NCBI RefSeq assembly: GCF_016908555.1
Contig: NZ_JAFBEE010000016.1
Span: 1-64,000, forward strand
Source of the DNA: Alkaliphilus hydrothermalis
Lineage (GTDB): Bacteria > Bacillota > Clostridia > Peptostreptococcales > Natronincolaceae
Length of the DNA: 64,000 bases
Direction: 5' to 3'
Under the pieces are notes generated by a model. The model had not been told where the DNA came from. It saw only the letters and a list, made by a program, of their open reading frames with translations, and ran no database searches. Position 1 is the stretch's first letter; every line of letters starts with the position of its first letter. Below are positions 52,818 through 61,331 of the stretch, piece by piece. A program made the translations under genes and the position numbers.

Positions 52818-54308
52818 ATGAATGAAGCTCTAAGCACCATCAAAGACAAAACCTTAACCTACCAGCAGAAATTGATCGGCTTAGCACGGGTAGCAGAAAA
52901 CACTATAAATGTGCTAAAAATAGATGATGAGGTACAAGTCTATCGAGAAGAGGGGATCATCTGCGACCTATTTGAAGGAAATGCCCCCTATCGACCAAGA
53001 TATATTGTTCCTAATTATGAAAAATTCATGGAGGAAGGTAGCCAATTTTTAAAGCTACAACCACCAACAAACATTTGGGAAGCTGTGAACAGTCTCTTAA
53101 TCTTATATAAACATGTACCATCCATTACCTCCTTTCCTGTCTATATCGGAAACATTGATACCCTACTGGAACCTTTTATTAAAGATGAAAACGAAGCAAG
53201 ACAGGCAATTAAATTATTTTTAACCCATATAGATCGAACCTTGACGGATTCCTTCTGTCATGGAAATATAGGCCCCCACGATACAAAGGCAGGAAGAATT
53301 ATTTTAGAGGTGGAAAAAGAGCTAGAAAACGCAATCCCGAATATCACCCTAAAGTACAGTGACGAAACATCAGATGATTTAGCCATTAAGGCAATTGAAA
53401 CAGCCCTTGTTACAGCAAAACCAAGCTTTGCTAATCATCAAATCTTTACAAATGATTTAGGTAACTACGGAATTGTTAGTTGCTATAATGGTTTGAAAAT
53501 CGGTGGAGGAAGCCATACTTTAGTAAGATTAAACTTATCAGCTTTAGCCCAAAAAGCCCAAGACGAAAAGCATTTTATGGAGACTATCCTTCCAGATGCC
53601 ATTAAGCGAATGACTCGATATATGGATCAAAGGGTAAAGTTCTTAGTAGAAGAGAGTGAATTCTTCCAAACTAGCTTTTTAGTAAAAGAGGGACTAATTG
53701 ATATCGACAACTTTACAGCCATGTTTGGAATGTTTGGACTAGCAGAGGGAGTCAACCACCTATTACAGGCAAAAGACTTAAAAGATAGATTCGGTCACGG
53801 AGAAAAGGCAAATCAACTGGGCTATCGGATCATAGAAAAAATGTATGAGTTGGTAAGTCAACATCCAGCCCCCTATTGCAACGGTGCAGATGGAAAATAT
53901 CTATTACATGCTCAGGTGGGAACTGACTTTGACCACGGTATTAGTCCTGGTTGTCGTATTCCAATAGGGGATGAACCGTCAATTCCTCAACATCTAATGC
54001 AATCAGCTAAGTTCCACGAATTTTTCCCATCGGGAATTGGTGATATTTTTAAGTTTGACGAGACAGCGAAGGGAAATCCAAAATACATTTTAGATATTAT
54101 CAAAGGGGCCTTCAATATAGGCATGAGATACTTCTCCCTCTATTGTACCGATTGCGATGTTGTTCGGATTACTGGCTATCTTGTAAAACGATCTGATATG
54201 GAAAAACTAGAAGCTGGAGGACAGGTGCTAAATGATGCTGTGGTATTGGGATTAGGTGCGGTGAAAAATCAAAAAGTGTTAGATAGAAAGTTAAGAAAAG
54301 ATGAATAG
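52818..54308 (+). CDS. yjjI: YjjI-family glycyl-radical enzyme
   Basis: 496 residues, fitting YjjI (about 510) rather than the 750-850 residues of PFL or diol dehydratases. The candidate active-site cysteine is Cys222 in YGIVSCYNGLKIGGG, and the radical site is Gly453 in VVRITGYLVK, with CTDCD just before it. RBS GGGAGTGATCAGATC. Its activase is the next gene, overlapping by 8 nt. The reaction catalysed by YjjI is not established; it should be oxygen-sensitive. It is the only glycyl-radical enzyme in the window. Confidence 0.9.
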   Translation: MNEALSTIKDKTLTYQQKLIGLARVAENTINVLKIDDEVQVYREEGIICDLFEGNAPYRPRYIVPNYEKFMEEGSQFLKLQPPTNIWEAVNSLLILYKHVPSITSFPVYIGNIDTLLEPFIKDENEARQAIKLFLTHIDRTLTDSFCHGNIGPHDTKAGRIILEVEKELENAIPNITLKYSDETSDDLAIKAIETALVTAKPSFANHQIFTNDLGNYGIVSCYNGLKIGGGSHTLVRLNLSALAQKAQDEKHFMETILPDAIKRMTRYMDQRVKFLVEESEFFQTSFLVKEGLIDIDNFTAMFGMFGLAEGVNHLLQAKDLKDRFGHGEKANQLGYRIIEKMYELVSQHPAPYCNGADGKYLLHAQVGTDFDHGISPGCRIPIGDEPSIPQHLMQSAKFHEFFPSGIGDIFKFDETAKGNPKYILDIIKGAFNIGMRYFSLYCTDCDVVRITGYLVKRSDMEKLEAGGQVLNDAVVLGLGAVKNQKVLDRKLRKDE

Positions 54309-55137
54309 AGGGGCAGTCAATCGAATCATTCCCTTCAGCTCTGTAGATGGACCAGGAAACCGCACCGCAATATTCCTACAGGGTTGTAATTTAAACTGTC
54401 TCTATTGTCATAATCCAGAAACCATCAACCAATGTTCCGATTGTGGCAGATGTGTTGAAACCTGTCCTGCAGAAGCGTTAAAACATCAAGCTGGAAAAGT
54501 CCAATGGAATGAAGAAAGCTGCACCCATTGTCATGAATGTCTAAAGACATGCAATCTTAATAGCACCCCTAGGGTGAAGTTCATGACAGTGGAGGAAATC
54601 CTTGAAGAATTGAAAAAATTACAGGCTTTTATTTCTGGAATTACAGTATCGGGGGGAGAATGTACCCTACAGATCCCTTTCTTAGTGGAGCTTTTCAGAG
54701 AGATTAAAAAGTTGGGGCTTTCCATCTACGTAGATACCAATGCCTCAGTTCCCCTATGGAAGGAAAAGGAGTTCTTATCCTTAGTGGATCAATTCATGGT
54801 GGATTTAAAGTCCATCGATTCGGAAGAACATAAAATGCTCACAGGAGTAGACTGTGATGTAGTACTAGAAAATATTAAACATCTCGCCATTCGCGATCAG
54901 TTATATGAAATTCGAACAGTAATTGTACCAGAAGTATTGGACAATCAAAGAAATGTAGAGCAAACCAGTAAATTAATAGCTACCTTAAATCCTGATATTA
55001 GATATAAGTTAATCAAGTACAGATCTCTAGGGGTCAGAGGGGATTTAATTAATACCTCTTCTCCTACTGATGAGGAAATGAAAAGGTTAGGGGAGGTTGC
55101 CTATAGTAATGGGTGTCATCAAGTCATCCTAATCTAG
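54301..55137 (+). CDS. yjjW: YjjW-family glycyl-radical-activating enzyme (radical SAM)
   Basis: 278 residues. The radical SAM cluster motif is GCNLNCLYCH with Cys29, Cys33 and Cys36. A ferredoxin-like insert follows: CSDCGRCVETCP and CTHCHECLKTC, eight cysteines for two extra Fe-S clusters, as in the PflA-like activases with inserts. It generates the Gly453 radical on YjjI using S-adenosylmethionine. The start lies inside yjjI. The stop TAG overlaps the first base of a dispersed palindromic element. Confidence 0.92.
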   Translation: MNRGAVNRIIPFSSVDGPGNRTAIFLQGCNLNCLYCHNPETINQCSDCGRCVETCPAEALKHQAGKVQWNEESCTHCHECLKTCNLNSTPRVKFMTVEEILEELKKLQAFISGITVSGGECTLQIPFLVELFREIKKLGLSIYVDTNASVPLWKEKEFLSLVDQFMVDLKSIDSEEHKMLTGVDCDVVLENIKHLAIRDQLYEIRTVIVPEVLDNQRNVEQTSKLIATLNPDIRYKLIKYRSLGVRGDLINTSSPTDEEMKRLGEVAYSNGCHQVILI

Positions 55138-55259
55138 CCTGTTGAAAATACCTTATCTTCTTCGTCACTTCATAAAAACAGCACCCTTACGTATTTATTT
55201 CATACGTGGCGATCCCTGTTTTTACTTGTTCCTTGAATCTAAGTCATTTTGAACAGGCT
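55136..55259. repeat. Dispersed palindromic element, copy B
   Basis: Terminal inverted repeats AGCCTGTTGAAAAT (55,136-55,149) and ATTTTGAACAGGCT (55,246-55,259). Inner hairpin with ACAG/CTGT and the CAGCACCC...ACGTATT...CATACG core. Related over its whole 124 nt to copy A at 45,316-45,437. A partial third unit (GAAATACTATATCTTCTCTGT) follows at about 55,274-55,310. Confidence 0.75.
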
Positions 55260-55391
55260 ACATTCTGGCGTGATGAAATACTATATCTTCTCTGTCACTG
55301 GTAAAAAACTAATTAAAAAGATTGTGGGAGGTGGATTTACTTTCTATTTTGTCATATAATAAGTTGGTAAGATTAACAAAGGAGGGGTACT

Positions 55392-55934
55392 ATGATTAAG
55401 AGAATTGTAGTGAAACTTGACACAGTAGAAGGTATGCTTTATTTTTGGCAAGCGACAAAGGATCGAGAAAAGGTGGGAGAAGCCTATCTAAACAATATGG
55501 CTGATTTCCCAGAAATGAAATACATATATGGTGAAGGTTTTAATAAAGAATCAGTCAGGGTAGTGCTTAGTGCCATTTCCAATCGAGAATTATTGAATGG
55601 TGGAAGTAAAAAGGAAAGAAAGTACTGGAATAACAATATGTGGATGATGGAGGACTTAGGATATACTGATATGATGGTGACTCCATTAAAGGTTCTTAAC
55701 TTAGAATCTGTAAAAGAAAAGTTAAATAGCACTAACCTACCAGAAAAACATGACGAACTAGAAGTCTATTTTGTTCCAGGTCACTTAGACGAGTATGCTA
55801 TAGTAGACAATAAGCTAATCATCAATTTCTTTAGGGTAAAGCCTGATTTACATGATGAGAACAAAATTACTATTGGTGAAACACCATTAGTCGATTATGT
55901 CCAAGAGAAGTTAACTGAGTTGTTAAACCAGTAG
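55392..55934 (+). CDS. Hypothetical protein, 180 aa
   Basis: RBS AAAGGAGGGGTACT before ATG. Cytosolic, no membrane segment. The first strand IKRIVVKLDTVEGMLYFWQA is followed by helices and a conserved-looking NRELLNGGSKKERKYWNNN with an exposed acidic tail. It may belong to an uncharacterised family found in clostridia and spirochaetes, which I cannot name with confidence. It stands alone between a repeat element and a hairpin. Confidence 0.65.
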   Translation: MIKRIVVKLDTVEGMLYFWQATKDREKVGEAYLNNMADFPEMKYIYGEGFNKESVRVVLSAISNRELLNGGSKKERKYWNNNMWMMEDLGYTDMMVTPLKVLNLESVKEKLNSTNLPEKHDELEVYFVPGHLDEYAIVDNKLIINFFRVKPDLHDENKITIGETPLVDYVQEKLTELLNQ

Positions 55935-55993
55935 ATAGGAATTAAAATAGTAATTCGTTAATCCATAGATCTGAGTAGTGAAAATAAATCAGG

Positions 55994-56018
55994 GTCCTTC
56001 TCATGAAGGACTCCTTTT
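55994..56018 (+). terminator. Hairpin terminator
   Basis: GTCCTTC (55,994-56,000), loop TCAT, GAAGGAC (56,005-56,011), then TCCTTTT. It ends the hypothetical gene and lies just before degV. Confidence 0.65.
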
Positions 56019-56058
56019 ACAAAGGACAATAAAAGGACTTTTAGGAGGTAGCTATGCT

Positions 56059-56916
56059 ATGGGTGTAAAAATACTAACCGACAGCACAGGTTATTTAGAC
56101 GAGTCAGTAAGGGAAGAGTTAGGAATTAAGATGGTGTCACTAAGCGTTAAGTTTGAGGATGAATCTTTTAAAGAAACCGAAATTGACAACGATACTTTTT
56201 ATAAAAAGATGGCTGAGAAGGGCGTTCCCAAATCCTCTCAACCAGCCATTGGAGAGATCATCCATGAGATGGAGGCTACAGCAAAGGTGGGAGATTCTCT
56301 AGTAGGAGTATTCCTATCCTCTGGATTAAGCGGGACCTTTTCTACGGTACATATGTCAAAAAACATGGTTTTAGAAAAATATCCAGATGCAGAAATAAAA
56401 ATCATAGACTCTAAATCCACTTGTATGCAGTTGGGATTTGCTGCAATAGTAGCCGCGAGAAAGGCACAAGTAGGTGGAACCTTTGAAGAAGTAATCAAAG
56501 TGGTAAAGGACAATATGAATCGAAGTCGATTTTTATTTATTCCCCACAATCTAGAGTATCTAGAAAAGGGGGGAAGGATTGGTAGAGCCAATGCCCTTTT
56601 GGGTAATTTCTTAAAAATCATCCCTGTGCTTACGGTGGAAGAGGGGGTTACCACTGTACTAAAGAAGGTCAGAACAAAGAAAAAAGCTATAGCCACCATG
56701 GTGGAGGAAATGCTGACAGACATGAAAAACTTCGGGCTAGGGGAAATCGTTGTTCATCATATCAACTGCCTTCAGGAGGCTAAGGAGGTAGCAGCAAATA
56801 TTAAAGAAAGTCTATCTACTGAGATTCCCATTGTTGATATCGGACCAGTGATCGGGATGCATGTTGGACCTGGCGCTATTGGTATTGCCTATTATACAGA
56901 AAAGGACAGGATTTAA
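56059..56916 (+). CDS. DegV-family fatty-acid-binding protein
   Basis: 285 residues from ATG 56,059, with GGAGG at 56,044-56,048; longer in-frame starts run through the upstream hairpin and lack an RBS. Typical blocks are ILTDSTGYLDESVREELGI, SSGLSGTFSTVHMSK, IIDSKSTCMQLGFA, LEYLEKGGRIGRANALLG and a C-terminal HVGPGAIGIAYY. DegV/FakB proteins hold a fatty acid for phosphorylation by FakA, feeding phospholipid synthesis. No fakA gene is adjacent. Confidence 0.9.
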   Translation: MGVKILTDSTGYLDESVREELGIKMVSLSVKFEDESFKETEIDNDTFYKKMAEKGVPKSSQPAIGEIIHEMEATAKVGDSLVGVFLSSGLSGTFSTVHMSKNMVLEKYPDAEIKIIDSKSTCMQLGFAAIVAARKAQVGGTFEEVIKVVKDNMNRSRFLFIPHNLEYLEKGGRIGRANALLGNFLKIIPVLTVEEGVTTVLKKVRTKKKAIATMVEEMLTDMKNFGLGEIVVHHINCLQEAKEVAANIKESLSTEIPIVDIGPVIGMHVGPGAIGIAYYTEKDRI

Positions 56917-56954
56917 AAACTATTTTTAAATAAAAGAAATGTATGATTTAATCT

Positions 56955-57000
56955 AAGGGCATTTCATCAGACAATGATGATACTGCTCTTTTTTATTTTT
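56955..57000 (+). terminator. Terminator of degV
   Basis: AAGGGCA (from 56,955) pairs with TGCTCTT, enclosing CATCA/TGATG, followed by TTTTATTTTT. Confidence 0.75.
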
Positions 57001-57080
57001 TGACGATAGATGTCTTTAACTAATTAACAGACTTTTTATTATTGCATATTATAGGAGTATAGGGAAAAGGAGGGGACGTA

Positions 57081-57428
57081 ATGGAATTAATTCTGGAGTT
57101 CTTAAATAATTATTGGGTTGAGATTATTGCAACTTTGGTATTCATAGGGCTTGTAATATTAACTTACAAAAAAAGTAATGATGAAGTAGTAAGAAATATT
57201 ATCTTAGCCCTTGTAGTAGAGGCAGAAAAACTATTAGGAAGCGGTACTGGACCATTAAAATATGAAATGGTTGTGGATCGGCTATATGAATTGCTTCCAA
57301 TGCCTCTAAGAGTAATCTTTACAAAAAAGCAAATAGATCGGATGATAGAGGAAGCTGTCCAATTTTTAAAGGAGCAATTGGCAGAGGGAAAGGCTTTAGA
57401 TGAGGTTCGCACAAGTATAAGTAAGTAG
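57081..57428 (+). CDS. Phage holin LL-H-like small membrane protein
   Basis: 115 residues. One N-terminal membrane helix (VEIIATLVFIGLVILTY), then a soluble helical tail with VEAEKLLGSGTGPLKYEMVV and FTKKQIDRMIEEAVQFLKEQL, the pattern of the phage holin LL-H group. No endolysin or other phage gene is nearby, so it may be a domesticated relative rather than part of a prophage. AAAAGGAGGGGACGTA is a strong RBS. A terminator follows. Confidence 0.7.
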   Translation: MELILEFLNNYWVEIIATLVFIGLVILTYKKSNDEVVRNIILALVVEAEKLLGSGTGPLKYEMVVDRLYELLPMPLRVIFTKKQIDRMIEEAVQFLKEQLAEGKALDEVRTSISK

Positions 57429-57479
57429 TAAGTAGCAAGTAGCGTATTGAAGTAAGAAATAGCATGCTTGTATTACAAG

Positions 57480-57505
57480 GCCAGTCAAACAGACTGGCTT
57501 TAGTC
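57480..57505 (+). terminator. Terminator
   Basis: GCCAGTC (57,480-57,486), loop AAACA, GACTGGC (57,492-57,498), then TTTAG. Weak U-tract. Confidence 0.6.
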
Positions 57506-57621
57506 TGTGGGTGGCTTTGAAGAAATTTATGTTTGTATATATTAAACTATATAACATACCAGAATTTTAGTATAATAGAGTTAAGATTCAAAACGAAATA
57601 TCTACAGGGAGGTAGGAGGAC

Positions 57622-57864
57622 ATGGGAGCAACAACTGAAAAGGGCAAACTAGTCAGTGGAATATCAATGCTATTGTATATTCTAGTACTTACATTGAAGA
57701 ATTTACCTATTGAAAGAGGATTAGTGGCCCCTATAGTCGCTGGAATAAGTATGGTACTGGGAGCAATCTTTTTTAAGAAAGAACTTTGTATGTTATGGGG
57801 CGTATCCACTTGGGTGTATGGTGTTGCATTTTTAGTACTGGCATTGTTAAAGATTTTGAGTTAA
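57622..57864 (+). CDS. Small membrane protein, 80 aa
   Basis: RBS GGGAGGTAGGAGGAC before ATG. Three hydrophobic segments: about residues 10-27, 35-52 and 57-78. No recognised motif; a possible structural or accessory membrane protein. It has its own terminator and is therefore probably monocistronic. Confidence 0.65.
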   Translation: MGATTEKGKLVSGISMLLYILVLTLKNLPIERGLVAPIVAGISMVLGAIFFKKELCMLWGVSTWVYGVAFLVLALLKILS

Positions 57865-57900
57865 AAAGAATTTAATTAAACGAAAAATAAGTTTACATAA

Positions 57901-57936
57901 AAAACAAGTCTTTTTAGGTTAAAGACTTGTTTTTTA
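57901..57936 (+). terminator. Terminator
   Basis: AAAACAAGTCTTT (57,901-57,913) pairs with AAAGACTTGTTTT, followed by further T residues. Confidence 0.85.
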
Positions 57937-57971
57937 TTATTGGTAAAAATTAATACTAGCAAAAAAAAGTG

Positions 57972-57987
57972 CTTATGTTAACATAAG
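57972..57987 (+). promoter_or_regulatory. Perfect 16-bp palindrome upstream of the SLH gene
   Basis: CTTATGTTAACATAAG is a perfect palindrome. It sits about 60 nt before the start codon, and a -10-like TATAGT follows immediately (57,988-57,993), so a dimeric repressor bound here would block the promoter. Confidence 0.5.
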
Positions 57988-58048
57988 TATAGTAGATACA
58001 CTTCGCTCCGTGGGAGATGAAGGCGCTATTAAATTATGGAGGTGCAGA

Positions 58049-59452
58049 ATGAAGAATTATCAATTAAGAATGAAAAAAGTTGCTACTGTAGCAACCCTAG
58101 CTGTGTTTACATTTACTAGTATGGCTTCAGCCCAAGGAAGTGTGTTTAAGGATTTAGATGCAACTTCTTCTTATGCTAAAGATGCTATTGTAGCCTTAGC
58201 AGAAAAAAACGTTATCCAAGGGGATAATGGATATTTCAATCCAGCTAAGACAACTAGTAGAGCAGAAATGATTACAATGATTGTAAGAGCTTTAGGAATC
58301 GATACGGAGGATGTGCCAACAGAGGCAACTTTTAAGGATGTACCAGTAGATCACTGGGCCTTTAAGTATGTAGAGGCAGCCTTTAGAGAAGGAATCGTTG
58401 AAGGCGTATCCGAAGACGAATTTGGTAAAGAGTTAGAGACAACGAGAGAACAAATGGCAGCAATGTTTGTAAGAGCTTTAGGGGTATCTCCAGAAGATTT
58501 ATCAACAATGGAGTTTCCTAATATCGAAGCCCTAAAGGATAAAGATCAGATCTCTGCTTGGGCAATAGGTGAAGTTGAGATTGCCCTATCAGAAGGGCTT
58601 ATGATGGGAATGGGAGAGAATGAGTTCGCCCCTAAAGGAAGTGCCAAGAGGGAACAAGTAGCGGTGGTTGTAGATAGATTTATTACTAATGTAGAGAACA
58701 TCGCACCGGAAGTGCCAGCAGAAGAAACACCAGATGAAGCACCGATTACAGAAGAATTAGTTCCTTTATACAATGCATTAGTGAAGAGTCAATCAGAATA
58801 CAAAGGAGAAATTAAAACTAACTTTAACTTTGAAATTATTGATCCAGCTAATGAGGGTTCATTCATTATGAATATGGAGGAAACAAAGCAAGTTAATGGA
58901 ACTAGCATCCACTCAACAGGAAAAATGATTATGGAGATTGATGGAGAAACGATGGAGGAGCCTATTGAATCCATTACTATAGGTAATAAATTTTATATGA
59001 AGGACTTTACTGAAGATCTATGGTTAGAATTAGACTTAGAAGAAGGTATGCAAGAAGAACTACAAGTAATCAATGAAGACTTCATGAAGAACTTCAATAG
59101 CTTAAATATTGTAAAAGAAGGAGAAGCAGATTTAGAGGGTACTAGTGCTACAAAGTATGTATTAACCCTTACAGGTGAAGAAGCTAATGCTTTAATGCCT
59201 GCTGATTATACAGAAATCTATACTTTTATGATGGAGGAAGAAGAATCAAATGATGTTGAGTTTGTATTCGAGTTCTATGTAGATGAAAATGAAGACGTTA
59301 TTAAAATGAATTATGCATTTGATGCTATCATGGAAATGGAAGGCGAAATATTAGAATTTAACATGTTCTTAGAAATGAACTTCACAAACATTGGTACTGA
59401 ATACACCATCACAGCTCCAGAAAATACTCATCTTCTAATTATTGAAGAATAA
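58049..59452 (+). CDS. S-layer-homology protein with lipoprotein-like C-terminal domain
   Basis: 467 residues from ATG 58,049 (TGGAGGTGCAG upstream). A signal peptide ends near SMASAQG. Three SLH repeats follow: VFKDLDATSSYAKDAIVALA, then FKDVPVDHWAFKYVEAAFRE, then a third with ISAWAIGEVEIALSEG; these anchor proteins to secondary cell-wall polymer. An acidic Pro/Glu linker (EVPAEETPDEAP) leads to a C-terminal domain of about 230 residues resembling DUF6612, a fold otherwise typical of cell-surface lipoproteins (GNKFYMKDFTEDLWLELD, TSATKYVLTLTGEEANAL). So this domain is held on the wall by SLH repeats rather than by lipid. Confidence 0.87.
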   Translation: MKNYQLRMKKVATVATLAVFTFTSMASAQGSVFKDLDATSSYAKDAIVALAEKNVIQGDNGYFNPAKTTSRAEMITMIVRALGIDTEDVPTEATFKDVPVDHWAFKYVEAAFREGIVEGVSEDEFGKELETTREQMAAMFVRALGVSPEDLSTMEFPNIEALKDKDQISAWAIGEVEIALSEGLMMGMGENEFAPKGSAKREQVAVVVDRFITNVENIAPEVPAEETPDEAPITEELVPLYNALVKSQSEYKGEIKTNFNFEIIDPANEGSFIMNMEETKQVNGTSIHSTGKMIMEIDGETMEEPIESITIGNKFYMKDFTEDLWLELDLEEGMQEELQVINEDFMKNFNSLNIVKEGEADLEGTSATKYVLTLTGEEANALMPADYTEIYTFMMEEEESNDVEFVFEFYVDENEDVIKMNYAFDAIMEMEGEILEFNMFLEMNFTNIGTEYTITAPENTHLLIIEE

Positions 59453-59477
59453 TTTGTTTAATAATCAATATAGCAGA

Positions 59478-59506
59478 AATCACCCCTATTGGAGGGGGGA
59501 TTTTAT
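59478..59506 (+). terminator. Terminator of the SLH gene
   Basis: AAATCACCCCT pairs with AGGGGGGATTTT (one mismatch) around ATTGG. Confidence 0.7.
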
Positions 59507-59540
59507 AAAAGCTTAGCGATTGGTTTAAGCCTATTCGGAA

Positions 59541-60476
59541 CTAAAGGCCCTTTGTGGGATTAAGGGGTAGATTCTTTACAATCTCCATTACCCTTGAAAA
59601 ATCCTGATCCCCTTTAATGGCTTCAAAATCCTCAAATGGATTACCCTTTGACCCAACTCTTTCTAGGATACTTTCCATTGGGAATTGGGTGGGCTTTAGG
59701 GTGCTATTTAATTCCTCCCAAAATAAAGGGGTGGCAACTAGGGCCTCATCATTACCCCTAAGGGAATAGGGGCAAATAATTGTCTTACCAGCAGCGTGTT
59801 GGAGATAATCGACATATAATCGATTATCTCTTTTTTTCTTCATCCTTTCCGTTGTAAACCATTTAGGCTCTTTTGAAGTAAGGTAATTGGCAATGAATTC
59901 AGTGAAAATTCGCGTATCATCATAGGTGTAGGTATCCTCAGGCAGAGGGATGTATACCTGTATTCCCTTATTACCAGAAGTCTTTACAAAGGAAATTAAG
60001 TCTAGCTTGTCAAAGATCTCCTTCATCATGAGGACACCCTCTACCGCCAAATTAAATTCCTTTCTAGATGGGGGATCAAGATCCATCACGATTTCTGAAG
60101 GGTATTGGGAAAGGTTGGTATTAAAGGGTACATGTAAATCAATAGCCCCTTGATTTCCCAGCCATACAAGGGTAGGAAGGTTATTACAAAGAATATAATC
60201 AATATCCTCATGTAGATCAGTCTCAACAAAGCCAGGGGCATAGCTGGGGCAGCTCTTTTGATAAAATGGCTCCTGATGAACTCCATTGGGATAACGAATC
60301 ACCGTAAGATGACGATCGCTAAGAAATGGCAATAGATAGGGGGAAATCTCGATTAAGTATTGAAGATATTGTAGTTTGGTGATGTTTTTTTTAGGCCATA
60401 AAACCTTCGTTGGGTGGGTAATATCCACTGTATGACCTTCTATTATTATTTGATGTCTTTCCTTTTGCTTTGCCAT
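59541..60476 (-). CDS. NHEJ DNA polymerase/primase (LigD polymerase domain, stand-alone)
   Basis: 311 residues, the archaeo-eukaryotic primase-like domain of LigD. Visible motifs are KVLWPKKNITKLQYLQYLIE, YPNGVHQEPFYQKSCPSYAP, catalytic VMDLDPPS (Asp-x-Asp metal ligands), VKTSGNKGIQVYIPLP and PYSLRGNDEALVATPLFWEEL. It fills and extends broken DNA ends. GATAGGAGGAAATC precedes ATG 60,476, 12 nt after the ligase gene. Last gene of the ku operon. In many bacteria this domain is fused to the ligase; here the two are separate. Confidence 0.92.
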   Translation of the reverse strand: MAKQKERHQIIIEGHTVDITHPTKVLWPKKNITKLQYLQYLIEISPYLLPFLSDRHLTVIRYPNGVHQEPFYQKSCPSYAPGFVETDLHEDIDYILCNNLPTLVWLGNQGAIDLHVPFNTNLSQYPSEIVMDLDPPSRKEFNLAVEGVLMMKEIFDKLDLISFVKTSGNKGIQVYIPLPEDTYTYDDTRIFTEFIANYLTSKEPKWFTTERMKKKRDNRLYVDYLQHAAGKTIICPYSLRGNDEALVATPLFWEELNSTLKPTQFPMESILERVGSKGNPFEDFEAIKGDQDFSRVMEIVKNLPLNPTKGL

Positions 60477-60488
60477 GATTTCCTCCTA

Positions 60489-61328
60489 TCACAAAATAAA
60501 ATCAACAAATATGGGGGAACGCAAAATCCCCTTTGACGTAAAGCCACGGCCCTTTACTTGACATCTTAGAAGAGGCTCTAGATGGATGTACTCCCAATCC
60601 TCACCAGTTTTTATTCCTCTAGCAATTTTGAAAAATGCCTCCCGATGTACAGGGGACATGCCAGATAAAACAAGACCAAGGGGCCTCAGGTCAAGGTGAC
60701 AACAGAGGAGAGCATTATCTTTTTTTCGATAACCAGTAATGACAGCCTCTGCCTCAAGCCAATTAATCATCTTCAACCATTGGGATGAACGTTTTCCAAC
60801 ATATTTAGAAGCCTTTTGTTTTGCTACGATACCCTCCAGTTTCTTATCTTGAATCTCACTAAACAGTTCTTCTCCTTTGGTATCAACAAAGGAAACCCTG
60901 TGGATATATTTTTGCTCTACCAATACATTATTTAGAATAGACTTTCGTTCCAATAAAGGAAGATTTCTCAAGTCCTTTCCTTCATGATGCAAAATATCAA
61001 AAACCATATAGGTAGCAGGGAGGGATGCAGCATACACAAAAATCTTCTCTTCCTTCTTCATAAAAAAACGTTTTTTGATACCATCAAAGTCATCTTTGCC
61101 ATCTTCATTAAACACCACCATCTCCCCATCGAGGATGGTATTGGGAGGGGGTTGAATCAAAAGCTCAGGAAATTGCTTTGTAACAATTCCACGATTCCTC
61201 GTATAAAGAATAGGCTTGTCCACATTGGAGTAAAGAATGCGAATGCCATCATACTTCGTCTCAAATATATGATTAGGGGAAGAAAACACAGATTTACTAG
61301 TCCCCAATAGCATTGGCTGATAAAACAT
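60489..61328 (-). CDS. ATP-dependent DNA ligase (LigD ligase domain, stand-alone)
   Basis: 279 residues. Motif I is ETKYDGIR with the adenylated Lys25, motif III YMVFDILHHEG, motif IV LEGIVAKQ and motif V SSQWLKMINW, followed by a C-terminal OB domain ending RSPIFVDFIL. This is the compact LigD-type ligase that seals Ku-held ends. ATG 61,328 lies 3 nt after the ku stop, so the two are translationally coupled. No phosphoesterase domain is present here. Confidence 0.92.
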   Translation of the reverse strand: MFYQPMLLGTSKSVFSSPNHIFETKYDGIRILYSNVDKPILYTRNRGIVTKQFPELLIQPPPNTILDGEMVVFNEDGKDDFDGIKKRFFMKKEEKIFVYAASLPATYMVFDILHHEGKDLRNLPLLERKSILNNVLVEQKYIHRVSFVDTKGEELFSEIQDKKLEGIVAKQKASKYVGKRSSQWLKMINWLEAEAVITGYRKKDNALLCCHLDLRPLGLVLSGMSPVHREAFFKIARGIKTGEDWEYIHLEPLLRCQVKGRGFTSKGILRSPIFVDFIL

Positions 61329-61331
61329 CGA

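Noticed and set aside
57081..57428. Prophage, suggested by the holin-like gene.
   Set aside because: No endolysin, structural or integrase genes nearby; neighbours are ordinary chromosomal genes.
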